From contig NC_015865.1 of the NCBI RefSeq assembly GCF_000221185.1, forward strand, positions 992,001-1,056,000: 64,000 nucleotides of DNA, in the 5' to 3' direction. The translations under genes and the position numbers were made by a program. The number at the start of each line of letters is the position of its first letter. The stretch's first letter is position 1. This document shows, piece by piece, positions 17,743 to 26,073 of the stretch. The notes under the pieces were generated by a model. The model was not told where the DNA came from, searched no databases, and saw only the letters and a program-made list of their open reading frames with translations. The DNA comes from Thermococcus sp. 4557. GTDB lineage: Archaea; Methanobacteriota_B; Thermococci; Thermococcales; Thermococcaceae.

Positions 17743-18548
17743 AGAAGCGCCTGCCAGCGAGCAGGGTCTACATCAGGGACATCATCGACGGCTACTACGT
17801 CAGGAGTGAGGGTGACTTCGAGCCGAACTATCTGATAACCAAGGACGCCAGAAAGGTTTACCGCGTCAAGGTCGTCGCCACGGTCGTCCGCGAGCCTGTG
17901 ATAAGCGAGGACGAGACCTACGGCAAGCTCCAGATCGACGACGGGACCGGAACGATATGGGTTCTCGGCTTCCGCGACGACACACGCTTTGTGAGGCTCG
18001 TGAAGAAGGGCGACCTCGTGCAGATAATCGGAAAGGTCGGGGAGTGGCGCGAGGACAAGCAGATACTCGTCGAGGGGATAACCAAGGTCGAGCCCAACAT
18101 GTGGATACTCCACCGCTTCGAGACCCTCAAAGAGAAGGTCGAGCACGCAAAGAAGGCCAGGATTGCCTTTGAGATATACGACAAGTACGGCATCACCGCG
18201 AAGGCAAAGGTCATCGCCAAGAACAGGGGCGTGAGCGAGGAGATGCTGATAACGATAGACGAGCTCTACACCATGATGCTCGAGCAGAGGAGCACGGAGG
18301 AAGCCCTGCTTGAAGAGGAGGAAATCATCGAAGCCGAGGAGGCCAAAGAGGAGAACCCCGAGCTCGAGAAAGCCAAGAAGGCAGTCCTCGACCTGCTCCA
18401 GGAGAAGGGCAAGGCGCTCTCCCACAAGTTCATCGTCAAGAAGCTCTCCTCCGACTTCGATGAGGAGCTCATCGAGGACGCAATCACCCAGCTCCTCGCG
18501 GATGGGGAGATATACGAGCCGGAGATAGGCTACTACGAACCCCTCTGA
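17739..18548 (+). CDS. replication protein A, 32 kDa subunit (RPA32)
   Basis: 269 residues. OB fold at about 40-125 (LQIDDGTGTIWVLGF inside), an acidic linker around 188-210 and a C-terminal winged-helix domain (about 210-269), the layout of RPA32. It overlaps RPA14 by four bases. A run of eight T follows the stop codon. Confidence 0.94.
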   Translation: MKKRLPASRVYIRDIIDGYYVRSEGDFEPNYLITKDARKVYRVKVVATVVREPVISEDETYGKLQIDDGTGTIWVLGFRDDTRFVRLVKKGDLVQIIGKVGEWREDKQILVEGITKVEPNMWILHRFETLKEKVEHAKKARIAFEIYDKYGITAKAKVIAKNRGVSEEMLITIDELYTMMLEQRSTEEALLEEEEIIEAEEAKEENPELEKAKKAVLDLLQEKGKALSHKFIVKKLSSDFDEELIEDAITQLLADGEIYEPEIGYYEPL

Positions 18549-18554
18549 CCTTCC

Positions 18555-18562
18555 TTTTTTTT
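18555..18562 (+). terminator. T8 tract ending the RPA operon
   Basis: Eight consecutive T six bases after the RPA32 stop codon, in a short convergent gap; consistent with archaeal oligo-T termination. Confidence 0.6.
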
Positions 18563-18595
18563 AATCGGGCACTGGAAACAGAAAAGCAGGGGAGC

Positions 18596-18976
18596 TCAGT
18601 ACTGCTCCCTCATCGTTCTTATGACCGGGTCGTGGATGAGCGTCGAGGTTATGCTGTCCACCATCCGGAAGAACTCGTCGCGGCCCTTCTCGAGGGGCAT
18701 GTTCTCCAGCCGTATCAGCTCGCAGCCGCTTCCGAGGATCCACTTGCCGAGGAGTATCTTTTCCCTGTCCCCCTTTCTGAGGTCAAGCCTGGCGAGGCCG
18801 TAGGGTATGTCCGCGGTCCACCAGTTGGCCCTGAACGTAACGCTCCAGCCGGCGTTCTCCACGGCCTCAACGAGTTTTTCAAGGGTTACACCGGGCCCAT
18901 AGGGTGTTTTGAAAGTAACGACGGTCCAGAGCCCGTCCCCATCAAGCGCACGCGCAAGTTCATCCTTAAACTCCAT
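18596..18976 (-). CDS. conserved hypothetical protein
   Basis: 126 residues, soluble, unrecognised. An alpha/beta pattern with a tryptophan-rich middle (WSVTFRANWW, residues 46-55) and a C-terminal helix. ATG 18976 is preceded by GGTGAGG; GTG 18985 is the alternative. It lies 31 bases downstream of the DGGGP synthase gene on the same strand and is probably co-transcribed. No catalytic motif is apparent. Confidence 0.65.
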   Translation of the reverse strand: MEFKDELARALDGDGLWTVVTFKTPYGPGVTLEKLVEAVENAGWSVTFRANWWTADIPYGLARLDLRKGDREKILLGKWILGSGCELIRLENMPLEKGRDEFFRMVDSITSTLIHDPVIRTMREQY

Positions 18977-19007
18977 GAACCTCACCTCCGGTTCTCGTTT
19001 CTCAGCT

Positions 19008-19838
19008 TCAAACCAGCGCCGCGATCATGAAAGCCATCACGGCCAGGAATATGCTCACCTTAAGCAGCTTCTGGGAGCTGTGAGCCGCTTCTCTCTCCTG
19101 GGAGCGGAGTATGCGGTACGCCGCGTAGAGGATTATAACGTCAACCGGCACCATCGCGTAGTAGCCGAGACCGACCCCCGCCGTTATCGGGAGGAAGGAC
19201 GCCACCACCGTCAGCACCGCGAAGGTAGCAGCGAGGTAGGCCGCGTTCCTCTTCCCCCACACGATGGGCAGGGTCCTGGCGCCCTTCGCAAGGTCACCTT
19301 CAACGTCCTCTATATCCTTTATAACTTCACGCGCCACGTTGACCAGGAAGGCACACACCGCCAGGTAGCCTGCCAGGCCGAGGTGCTCGACGGAGACCGC
19401 ACCGTAGAGCGGAGTCGCACCGGTCAGGCCAGCGACGACGAGGTTGCCGACGAAGGGCAGAGGCTTGAGCTTCCAGGCGTAGAGGAACATGGTAGCGTAC
19501 GCTATAATGGCCAGCAGGAAGGCGTAAACGTTTATCATGTACGCCAGCACCAGCCCCACCGCGAAGAGCAGCAGGGAGTAGTAGAGCGCCGTTCTCCTGT
19601 CCATGGCACCCCTGGGGAGCGGTCTGTCAGGACGGTTTATTTTATCTATCTCGTAGTCGAAGTAGTCGTTTATCGTGTTGCCCCCGGCGCACCCCAGGGT
19701 GACCACCAGGAAGACGAGGGCCGTCGTCAGGGCGTCGGGGAGGTGGCCCACCGCCACGATCGACCCGAGGACACCCACCACCCCGGCCAGGGCGCAGTTG
19801 TGGGGCCGGGTTATCTCGATGAAGGCCTTGAATTCCAT
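19008..19838 (-). CDS. digeranylgeranylglyceryl phosphate synthase (UbiA superfamily)
   Basis: 276 residues, eight or nine membrane helices. It adds the second geranylgeranyl chain to glycerol-1-phosphate, the committed step of archaeal diether lipids. The first Asp-rich motif NDYFDYEIDKINRPDRP (about 58-74) and the second DIEDVEGD (about 180-187) bind Mg-diphosphate. ATG 19838 has GGTGAG upstream. The promoter has an unusual cluster of ATTAGG/CCTAAT half-sites. Confidence 0.92.
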   Translation of the reverse strand: MEFKAFIEITRPHNCALAGVVGVLGSIVAVGHLPDALTTALVFLVVTLGCAGGNTINDYFDYEIDKINRPDRPLPRGAMDRRTALYYSLLLFAVGLVLAYMINVYAFLLAIIAYATMFLYAWKLKPLPFVGNLVVAGLTGATPLYGAVSVEHLGLAGYLAVCAFLVNVAREVIKDIEDVEGDLAKGARTLPIVWGKRNAAYLAATFAVLTVVASFLPITAGVGLGYYAMVPVDVIILYAAYRILRSQEREAAHSSQKLLKVSIFLAVMAFMIAALV

Positions 19839-19861
19839 TAGGCTCACCTAATTCGATTAGG
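19837..19861. promoter_or_regulatory. triple ATTAGG/CCTAAT half-site array
   Basis: ATTAGG-CTCA-CCTAAT (19837-19852) is a perfect inverted repeat, and its right arm pairs again as CCTAAT-TCG-ATTAGG (19847-19861). The array covers the ribosome site and start of the lipid synthase and begins just after a TTTTAAG TATA-like element (about 19867-19873 on -). Half-site layout matches DtxR boxes. Confidence 0.55.
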
Positions 19862-19882
19862 TTGTTGACTTAAAAATCTTTG

Positions 19883-20950
19883 CTACAGCTCCTCCCGCCT
19901 GAGGAGACCGAGTTCCTCACCATTTTCAAGCACCTGTATACGGCCAAAGCGCAGTTCCGCAGCATTCTCAACCTCTTCCTCGGAGAGGGGGGTGAGGACC
20001 TGAGCCTTCATTCCGCTGAAGTTTATCCACTTCAGTATGCCAACGCCCATGCACAGACCTTGCCCGTCTATGAAACCCACAAGGAGGTTGCTCAGCCTCT
20101 CAAAATCAACGGCGTGGAGGGCCGGACGGCCGTACTGCCTCGAAAAGCCCTCTGCATCGACCTTGACGACGGTGTAGTGCTCCCCCTTCCACCCAGCCAC
20201 CACGAGCCACTTGAAGAGCGTGGAGAGCAGTTCGCGCTCCTCCTCCGTCAGGGGCCTGCCGCGGAAGAGCTCCGTGCCCCCCGGAATCACCTTCGTCAAA
20301 TCCACTTCAACAGTCCGGGAGTTCGAAAAGTACGCCCTCCACTTCTCCCGCCTGACTTCCCTGCGTTCCCGGCGCGAGTGTTCCCTAGCGGCGGGGCTGA
20401 CCTGGAGCGTGACGACCTCACCGTACGGGGCGAGGACCTTTCGCAGGTATTCCATCTCCCCCTCCCGCTCGAGCAGAACGATGAGGTCCGGCCTAACGAG
20501 TTCGGCTTTGAGGCGCTTCAGCTCAACCCCCGTCCCCGTGACGAAGCCGGTGGTGTCTATAAGAACGATGTCAGCCTTTTCGGCGGCGATGTCCGTGAGC
20601 CTCTTAACCCCCACCGCCATCTCACCGACGTACTGGCCAGGGGTGGTCGTCCCTATGAAGTAGTGGGCGTGTCCCCTGAGTTCGCTTGGGCTGGAGAAAG
20701 GCCCGTCCACGAAGGCGAGGCTGACCGTCGCGGGCGGGAGGATTCCCTTCTGGCCAACGTCGCTGTCCACAATCGCGACCCGAAGACCCCTCTCAGCCAG
20801 GCCGTTGGCCAGGAACGTGAGGAGCGTCGTCTTGCCGCTGTCGGTCCCCCCGACGAGCATAACCCGAAGGGGCCGGTCTCTGGAGGACAGTTCATCTAAA
20901 AGGACGAAACGATCCTCAGGGACATCCGTGGTGTATCCCGCCTTGTTCAT
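19883..20950 (-). CDS. Clp1-like polynucleotide 5'-hydroxyl kinase
   Basis: 355 residues. Homologue type of the Pyrococcus Clp1 family RNA/DNA kinase that phosphorylates 5'-OH ends. Walker A GGTDSGKTT at 34-42, a Walker B/switch region DSDVGQKG near 63, and the lid-like RRERREVRREK segment near 215. The start ATG 20950 gives the typical N terminus; a longer in-frame extension upstream looks noncoding. There is no ribosome site, and a TTTTTAAT element about 25 bases upstream suggests a leaderless mRNA. It is divergent from the Lrp-type regulator. Confidence 0.85.
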   Translation of the reverse strand: MNKAGYTTDVPEDRFVLLDELSSRDRPLRVMLVGGTDSGKTTLLTFLANGLAERGLRVAIVDSDVGQKGILPPATVSLAFVDGPFSSPSELRGHAHYFIGTTTPGQYVGEMAVGVKRLTDIAAEKADIVLIDTTGFVTGTGVELKRLKAELVRPDLIVLLEREGEMEYLRKVLAPYGEVVTLQVSPAAREHSRRERREVRREKWRAYFSNSRTVEVDLTKVIPGGTELFRGRPLTEEERELLSTLFKWLVVAGWKGEHYTVVKVDAEGFSRQYGRPALHAVDFERLSNLLVGFIDGQGLCMGVGILKWINFSGMKAQVLTPLSEEEVENAAELRFGRIQVLENGEELGLLRREEL

Positions 20951-21204
20951 GGGAGCAGGTTGGAAAGAGAAATTAAAAAGATAACTGCGGCACATCCAGA
21001 AACGACCCGGAATCCCGAAGGGAGCCAGCAACCCGGCGGGGATAGGAAGCCCAAGAGAGGAAGGTCGGAACATGTACAATGAAAAGACTTATAAGACTAT
21101 GTTATATGCCACAGAATATAGGCCAACAAAAATTTGACATTGGCCCGGAAAATCGTTGATTTAATAAACATGTAAATAAGAATCATGCAAAAGGAGGTTT
21201 AAAA

Positions 21205-21669
21205 ATGGAGGAGAAGGCAACCCTTACCCCGAGGCAGATCAAACTGCTCAGGAAGTTCTACGAGGAGGGCAAGACCATAGAGGTTCACACCGTTGAGAAG
21301 ACCCAGGACGAGCTTGCGGACGAGCTCGGGATAACCAGGCAGGCTCTCAGCAACCACCTCAAGGTTCTCAAGGAGCTGGGTTACATAAGAACCGGAAGGG
21401 GCTTCATAGACCTGACCGACAGGGCCCTCGACCTTCTCGGCGAGAAGAAGGGCGATGTGTTTGTGTTCGTGAGAATAGAGCCCACGAAGAGAAGGCAGGT
21501 TTACGAGGCAATAAAGAGACTCAAAATAAAGAAGATATACCGCGTCACCGGCGACATAGACCTCATCGTTGAGGCGGACAAGACCCGCCTCGACGAGATA
21601 CTCGAGGAGATATCCTCACTCGACGGCGTCAAGGAGACCATCACCCACATCGTTCTCGAAGTCCTCTGA
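21205..21669 (+). CDS. Lrp/AsnC-like transcriptional regulator
   Basis: 154 residues. An N-terminal HTH (QDELADELGITRQALSNHLKVLKELGYI, residues 34-61) and a C-terminal RAM-like ligand domain (about 82-154, with RVTGDIDLIVEADK). Such proteins sense amino acids or act as global archaeal regulators. AAAGGAGG precedes the ATG. The 125-base AT-rich upstream region with TTATAAG/TTATATG elements is a likely autoregulatory site. Its 3' end overlaps the convergent EngB gene by 54 bases. Confidence 0.85.
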   Translation: MEEKATLTPRQIKLLRKFYEEGKTIEVHTVEKTQDELADELGITRQALSNHLKVLKELGYIRTGRGFIDLTDRALDLLGEKKGDVFVFVRIEPTKRRQVYEAIKRLKIKKIYRVTGDIDLIVEADKTRLDEILEEISSLDGVKETITHIVLEVL

Positions 21670-22245
21670 CTCCGTTTCCGCGGAGGGCTTTTTCCTGCCC
21701 TCCCCAAGCTTCTTCTCCATGAGCTTCCTCAGCTCCAGCAGGTTCTTTCCGAATTTGGCGGATATCGGTATGAACGTCTCTGGCACCTCGCTGTAGGGAA
21801 CGCCGAACTTCTCCGCCAGGAAGTTTATGGTTTTCTGAAGGTTCTTTATCTTGTCCATCTTGTTGACTGCGACTATCACAGGGATTCCCAGCTCCCTGAG
21901 GAAGGCGTAGAACTCCACGTCGATAGGTATCTCACCCCGTTTCTCCCAGCGCTCTATTATCTCCGGGGCGGCTTTGCCATCAACCACCAGAACCGCCAGC
22001 TCGATGTCGTCGGCGTTGTCCTCGATGAAGTGAACTATCTCGTCCTTGATCCTCTCCTGCTTCGCCTTTGGAACACCGCTCATGAAGCCGAAGCCCGGCA
22101 TGTCCACAACCAGCTTCCCGCGCCAGTTTATCTCCACTGGCTTCCTCGTAACCCCTGGCCTCTTACCCCTCTTGACCCACTTGCCGGTCAGGCGGAAGAT
22201 GAGCGTGCTCTTGCCAACGTTCGAACGTCCCACGAATATTATCAT
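21616..22245 (-). CDS. engB: EngB-type GTP-binding protein
   Basis: 209 residues. TRAFAC GTPase of the YihA/EngB family, linked to large-subunit ribosome assembly. G1 GRSNVGKST (residues 6-14), G3 DMPGFG near 48, G4 NKMD near 136 and G5 SAKFG near 174. ATG 22245 follows GGTGAGAGG. The last 20 or so residues (Ser/Glu/Asp-rich) are encoded opposite the end of the Lrp-like gene, an unusual 54-base coding overlap. Confidence 0.9.
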   Translation of the reverse strand: MIIFVGRSNVGKSTLIFRLTGKWVKRGKRPGVTRKPVEINWRGKLVVDMPGFGFMSGVPKAKQERIKDEIVHFIEDNADDIELAVLVVDGKAAPEIIERWEKRGEIPIDVEFYAFLRELGIPVIVAVNKMDKIKNLQKTINFLAEKFGVPYSEVPETFIPISAKFGKNLLELRKLMEKKLGEGRKKPSAETESEDFENDVGDGLLDAVE

Positions 22246-22338
22246 CCCTCTCACCGTAAGCGATGAAGCTTTTTCGCCTTATAAGCCTTGGCGGAAAAGT
22301 TAAGTAGGCGAAGGGATAAGTCCCAACGGTGGTGTTTT

Positions 22339-22995
22339 ATGGTAGAGGGCGGCGAAACCAAGGCCAACCAGCTCATCAACAAATTCGTCATATCCCTGAC
22401 GGATGGGAAGATACTGGGCTTTGTGACCGATATAAACGTCGAGGTTGAGGGCGACCAGTTCTACTTCATCCTCAAGATGAAGGAAGTGGAGAACCTCGGA
22501 AAGGGCCAGAGCATGTTCTCCAGCGAGAGGAAGCTCAAGATAAGGCCGGACGATATAGTCAACGTTGGTCCCGACGTCATAATCCTTGGAAACGGTAAAG
22601 TCCCGCCCCTCAGGGAGATAGAGAGGCTCAACCAGATAGCCGAGGAGTACAACACCCTGGTGAGGGAGCTTGAAGCCAAGGAGAAACTCATAGAGAAGCT
22701 CAAGGGGGAGAACTACGACCAGACCAAGCAGCTGGACGAGCTCCAGCGCGAGCTCAGGAAGCTGCAGATAATGAAGGAGGACTTCGAGCACCTCAAGGAG
22801 CAGCTGGTAAGGCAGGAGGGGCAGCTCGAGATGGCCAAGGAATACATACGGCTCCTGGAGGGCCTCAGGCACGACATAGACAAGATAAAAGAGGACGTTG
22901 ACAGGCTCCTTCAGACCCAGCTGGAGGAAGTCGTTAGGGGAATAATCAACGAAGAACTGAACGCAAGGGGATTAAAGAAGACGAGCTTTATTTAA
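22339..22995 (+). CDS. PRC-barrel-like domain with coiled coil
   Basis: 218 residues. The first 90 look like a PRC-barrel or similar small beta domain (FVISLTDGKILGFVTDI, then LKIRPDDIVNVGPDVIIL), followed by a long coiled coil (about 95-205). No membrane helix. ATG 22339 follows GGTGGTG. Its stop overlaps the Sec61-beta stop from the other strand. Function unknown; archaeal PRC-barrel proteins have been linked to RNA metabolism and cell division. Confidence 0.75.
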   Translation: MVEGGETKANQLINKFVISLTDGKILGFVTDINVEVEGDQFYFILKMKEVENLGKGQSMFSSERKLKIRPDDIVNVGPDVIILGNGKVPPLREIERLNQIAEEYNTLVRELEAKEKLIEKLKGENYDQTKQLDELQRELRKLQIMKEDFEHLKEQLVRQEGQLEMAKEYIRLLEGLRHDIDKIKEDVDRLLQTQLEEVVRGIINEELNARGLKKTSFI

Positions 22996-23162
22996 CCGAA
23001 GAGCTGCGGGCCAAAGGCGTGCAGGAGTATCTCCAGGGCCACGAGTATGAGCGTCACCGCAATGACGCCCCTCGGGCTTATCTTTATCGCCCTGGTGTCC
23101 TCGTCGAAGAACCTCATGAGACCGGCACCGGTCGGGGGAAGTGTGGTCTTCTCCTTTGCCAT
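22992..23162 (-). CDS. secG: preprotein translocase subunit Sec61-beta
   Basis: 56 residues. Small subunit of the SecYEG/Sec61 channel. Cytosolic N terminus MAKEKTTLPPTGAGLMRFFD, then GIKISP-like basic segment IKISPRGVI and one membrane helix (about 34-50). ATG 23162 has GAGGTGAGAG upstream, and a TATA (TTATATATT on -) lies near 23195-23205. It is too short to be picked up by a 60-residue cutoff. Confidence 0.9.
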   Translation of the reverse strand: MAKEKTTLPPTGAGLMRFFDEDTRAIKISPRGVIAVTLILVALEILLHAFGPQLFG

Positions 23163-23263
23163 TTTCTCTCACCTCTTAAAGGAGGTAGGGTTCGCCAATA
23201 TATAAAAAAGTTGTGATCGGTAGCATCAGGAGTCCCGCCCGAAGCCTGAGCGTAATTTACAAA

Positions 23264-23280
23264 CATCAAGATTTTTGATG
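23264..23280. promoter_or_regulatory. inverted repeat CATCAA-N5-TTGATG upstream of TATA
   Basis: A perfect 6-bp inverted repeat ending 7 bases before the TATA element at 23288. This upstream position suits an activator site or a regulator of the leader-bearing gene. Confidence 0.4.
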
Positions 23281-23287
23281 ACAATGT

Positions 23288-23296
23288 TTATATAAC
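23288..23296 (+). promoter_or_regulatory. TATA box driving the long leader
   Basis: TTATATAAC, predicting transcription from about 23315, some 120 bases before the coding start at 23438. Confidence 0.55.
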
Positions 23297-23315
23297 ATAA
23301 GAACGAGCATCCAAA

Positions 23316-23437
23316 CAGCAGGTTCTGTCTGGGTGAATCCCAACCGGAGCGCCCGGAAGCCAGCGACCCTTTTCACCCGGCGGTGCTCCCTCTGACACTA
23401 ACGCATGAAACTTTATTGGTATATAGGAGGTGTTCGC
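23316..23437 (+). ncRNA. structured 5' leader, riboswitch candidate
   Basis: About 120 nt between a good TATA box and the coding start, long for this group. It folds as a small hairpin GGG-TGAAT-CCC (23331-23341), an 8-bp stem GGAGCGCC/GGTGCTCC (23346-23353 with 23382-23389, one G-U pair) extended inward by CGG/CCG, and a possible closing TGTC/GACA. The ribosome site GGAGGTG (23427-23433) is downstream of the fold. I cannot place it in a known riboswitch class. Confidence 0.45.
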
Positions 23438-23752
23438 ATGCCGATGTACCTCGTCACCCACCGCTATTCGGATGAAGAGAGCATCAAAGCAACCAGGGAA
23501 GCTGCCGATTTCTTCAAACGGCTACCCCTCACGGGCGATGTCGAGTTCCTCGCATCGTATAATTTCGCCGGCGGAAGCTACACGATGTGGCGGGCCAAGG
23601 ACAGAAAAACCCTCGAAGAGTACATGAAAACAATAGATGCCCCAACATTCCATAAGAACATGGAGATCACCGAAATAGTCCAGAGCTATCCCCCAACGGT
23701 CGAGTACACCATCAGGCTCTGGGAGATGCTGTACCACATGAGCGGCGGCTGA
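23438..23752 (+). CDS. small alpha/beta protein, DUF4242-like
   Basis: 104 residues, soluble. The beta-alpha-beta pattern (MYLVTHRYSDEES, then VEFLASYNFAGGSYTMWRA) resembles ferredoxin-like dimeric alpha/beta-barrel proteins such as DUF4242, one member of which binds nickel in Streptomyces; the resemblance is weak. ATG 23438 has GGAGGTG 5 bases upstream. The long structured leader suggests regulated translation or transcription. Function unknown. Confidence 0.7.
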   Translation: MPMYLVTHRYSDEESIKATREAADFFKRLPLTGDVEFLASYNFAGGSYTMWRAKDRKTLEEYMKTIDAPTFHKNMEITEIVQSYPPTVEYTIRLWEMLYHMSGG

Positions 23753-23860
23753 CCTCCCATTTTATTTTTAGAGGAAACTTTTTAAACACCAAACCACAGC
23801 GCTCACTGGATAAGGGGTTTACCCAATGAATCCCGCTAATGACATAGGAGGTGGGAGGAA

Positions 23861-24238
23861 ATGGCGACCTTTAAGCTCGTTATATCCAACCCAAAGAATG
23901 GCATAGCCAGGCAGGTTGAGATAAGCGGCGAAGAGGCCGAGAGGCTCATAGGAAAGAAGATTGGAGAGGAGATTCCGGCGAGCGAGCTCGGACTCAACCT
24001 CACCGAGATATTCGGCGAGGAGATTCCGGGCGATGCCAAGCTCAGGATAACCGGCGGAACCGACAAGGACGGCTTCGCCATGAGGCCCGACGTCCACGGC
24101 CCGAGGAGGGTCAAGATCCTCGTCTCCAGGGGCCCCGGCTTCAGGCCCAAGGAGAGGGGCGAGAGGAGGAAGAAGACCGTCAGGGGCAACACCATCAGCC
24201 CCGAGATCGTCCAGATCAACATGAAGCTCGTCTTCTGA
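23861..24238 (+). CDS. rps6e: 30S ribosomal protein S6e
   Basis: 125 residues, the archaeal length (no C-terminal kinase-target tail). The N-terminal [20 protein letters not shown] and the later [17 protein letters not shown] are family-typical. GGAGG precedes the ATG. It precedes aIF2-gamma, a conserved Thermococcales neighbourhood. Confidence 0.96.
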   Translation: MATFKLVISNPKNGIARQVEISGEEAERLIGKKIGEEIPASELGLNLTEIFGEEIPGDAKLRITGGTDKDGFAMRPDVHGPRRVKILVSRGPGFRPKERGERRKKTVRGNTISPEIVQINMKLVF

Positions 24239-24345
24239 GCTTCCTCCTTTTCCCCAAATTACCGCTTTTCTATTCGGCTCAACTTCTCCCCATGGAGGTA
24301 ACCTTAATAAATGTCCCCGCGGTCTAATCTTAGGGGTGTGAGAAG

Positions 24346-25578
24346 ATGGCAAAGAAGAAGGAGTTTAGACAGGCTGAAGTTAACATCGGAATGGTTGGTC
24401 ACGTTGATCACGGTAAAACGACCCTCACCAGGGCCCTGACCGGTATCTGGACCGACACCCACAGCGAGGAGCTGAGAAGGGGAATCACCATCAAGATAGG
24501 TTTCGCAGACGCGGAGATAAGGAAGTGCCCGAACTGCGGGAGGTATTCGAGCTCACCGGTGTGCCCGTACTGCGGCCACGAGACCGAGTTCGAGAGGAGG
24601 GTTTCTTTCATAGACGCCCCCGGCCACGAGGCCCTGATGACCACCATGCTCGCCGGTGCTTCCCTTATGGACGGCGCGGTTCTCGTCATAGCGGCCAACG
24701 AGGGGATAATGCCCCAGACCAGGGAGCACCTCATGGCCCTCCAGATAGTCGGGAACCAGAACATAGTGATAGCGCTCAACAAGATCGAGCTGGTCGACAG
24801 AGAGAAGGTCATTGAAAGGTACCACGAGATAAAGGAGTTCGTCAAAGGTACCGTCGCCGAGAACGCCCCGATAATCCCGATTTCGGCCCTCCACGGCGCG
24901 AATGTTGACGTTCTCCTCGCGGCGATAGAGGAGTTCATACCAACCCCGAAGCACGACCTCGAGAAGCCGCCCAAGATGCTTGTCCTCAGGAGCTTCGACG
25001 TCAACAAGCCTGGAACCAAGCCAGAGAAGCTCGTCGGCGGCGTCATCGGCGGTTCGATAATCCAGGGCAAGCTCAAGGTCGGCGACGAGATAGAGATTCG
25101 CCCCGGCGTCCCCTACGAGGACCACGGCAGGATAAAGTACGAGCCGATAACCACCGAGATAACCTCCCTCCAGGCGGGCGGAAAGTTCGTGGACGAGGCA
25201 TATCCGGGAGGACTCGTCGGCGTTGGAACCAAGCTCGACCCGTACCTCACCAAGGGCGACCTGATGGCCGGAAACGTCGTCGGAAAGCCAGGCCAGCTGC
25301 CGCCGGTCTGGGACGACCTAAGGCTCGAGGTTCACCTCCTTGAGCGCGTCGTGGGAACCGAGGAGGAGCTCAGGGTCGAGCCGATAAAGAGGCGCGAGGT
25401 TCTCCTCCTCAACGTCGGAACGGCCAGAACGATGGGTCTCGTTACAGGCCTCGGAAAGAACGAGGTCGAGCTCAAGCTCCAGATACCCATCTGCGCCGAG
25501 GTCGGCGATAGGGTCGCCATCAGCAGACAGGTTGGCTCAAGGTGGCGCCTCATAGGCTACGGCTTCATAAGGGAGTGA
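24346..25578 (+). CDS. eif2g: translation initiation factor aIF2 subunit gamma
   Basis: 410 residues. GTPase subunit of aIF2 that delivers initiator Met-tRNA to the ribosome. G1 GHVDHGKTT at 18-26, switch DAPGHE near 92, NKIELVD near 145. A zinc knuckle with CPNC and CPYC lies at about 59-77. Domains II and III (beta barrels) fill residues 205-410. Its promoter contains CTAATCTTAG near 24325, 20 bases before the start. Confidence 0.97.
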   Translation: MAKKKEFRQAEVNIGMVGHVDHGKTTLTRALTGIWTDTHSEELRRGITIKIGFADAEIRKCPNCGRYSSSPVCPYCGHETEFERRVSFIDAPGHEALMTTMLAGASLMDGAVLVIAANEGIMPQTREHLMALQIVGNQNIVIALNKIELVDREKVIERYHEIKEFVKGTVAENAPIIPISALHGANVDVLLAAIEEFIPTPKHDLEKPPKMLVLRSFDVNKPGTKPEKLVGGVIGGSIIQGKLKVGDEIEIRPGVPYEDHGRIKYEPITTEITSLQAGGKFVDEAYPGGLVGVGTKLDPYLTKGDLMAGNVVGKPGQLPPVWDDLRLEVHLLERVVGTEEELRVEPIKRREVLLLNVGTARTMGLVTGLGKNEVELKLQIPICAEVGDRVAISRQVGSRWRLIGYGFIRE

Positions 25579-25613
25579 GCTCTCTTCTTTTCCATTAACT
25601 TTCGGTGAGGCAG

Positions 25614-26030
25614 ATGCCTGAAAGACGGGAATGGCTGGTGATTCCGGACACGAATTTTCTCCTGGTTCCGGGACAGTTCGGCGTGGACATAATCGGCGAG
25701 CTGAACAGGGTTCTCGACGTGAGGTTCAAAATAGCCGTCCCCAACGTCGTCCTCCAGGAGCTGGAGGTCATAGAGAGGAAGTCCAGAGGGAAGGATTTGC
25801 TCGCCATCAGGATGGCCAAAAAGCTCGCGGAGAGGTTTGAGGTCGTTGAGATGGGCCGCTTCGGTGAGAGGCCCATAGACGACCAGATCTTCGACTTCGC
25901 CGTGAAGAACGAGAGGGTGATAGTCGGCACCAACGACAAGGGGCTGAAGAGACGCCTCCGCGAGAGGGGAATCCCGGTCGTCTACCTCCGCTCGAAGAAG
26001 ATACTCGAGCTCGAGGGAATGCTGGAGTGA
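25614..26030 (+). CDS. PIN-domain protein (FCF1-like, COG1412)
   Basis: 138 residues. PIN nuclease fold with the acidic residues in place: Asp in VIPDTNF (about 13), Glu in LQELEVIE (about 48), Asp in PIDDQIFDFA (about 88) and Asp in TNDKGLK (about 107). The family is linked to rRNA processing in archaea and eukaryotes (Fcf1/Utp24). No antitoxin gene is next to it, which argues against a VapC toxin. ATG 25614 follows GGTGAGG. Co-directional with aIF2-gamma, 35 bases after it. Confidence 0.85.
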   Translation: MPERREWLVIPDTNFLLVPGQFGVDIIGELNRVLDVRFKIAVPNVVLQELEVIERKSRGKDLLAIRMAKKLAERFEVVEMGRFGERPIDDQIFDFAVKNERVIVGTNDKGLKRRLRERGIPVVYLRSKKILELEGMLE

Positions 26031-26073
26031 AAACCTTAAAACACCCTCTTCTCCACGTCCTTGGGTGGAAAAG

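Noticed and set aside
23213-23255. Box C/D small RNA (GTGATCG ... CTGA)
   Set aside because: The C box does not match RUGAUGA and no C'/D' pair is present.
23316-23437. Cobalamin riboswitch
   Set aside because: Only GGTGAATCC and GGAAGCCAG-like fragments are seen; the conserved core and the long-range pairing are missing. A covariance search would decide.
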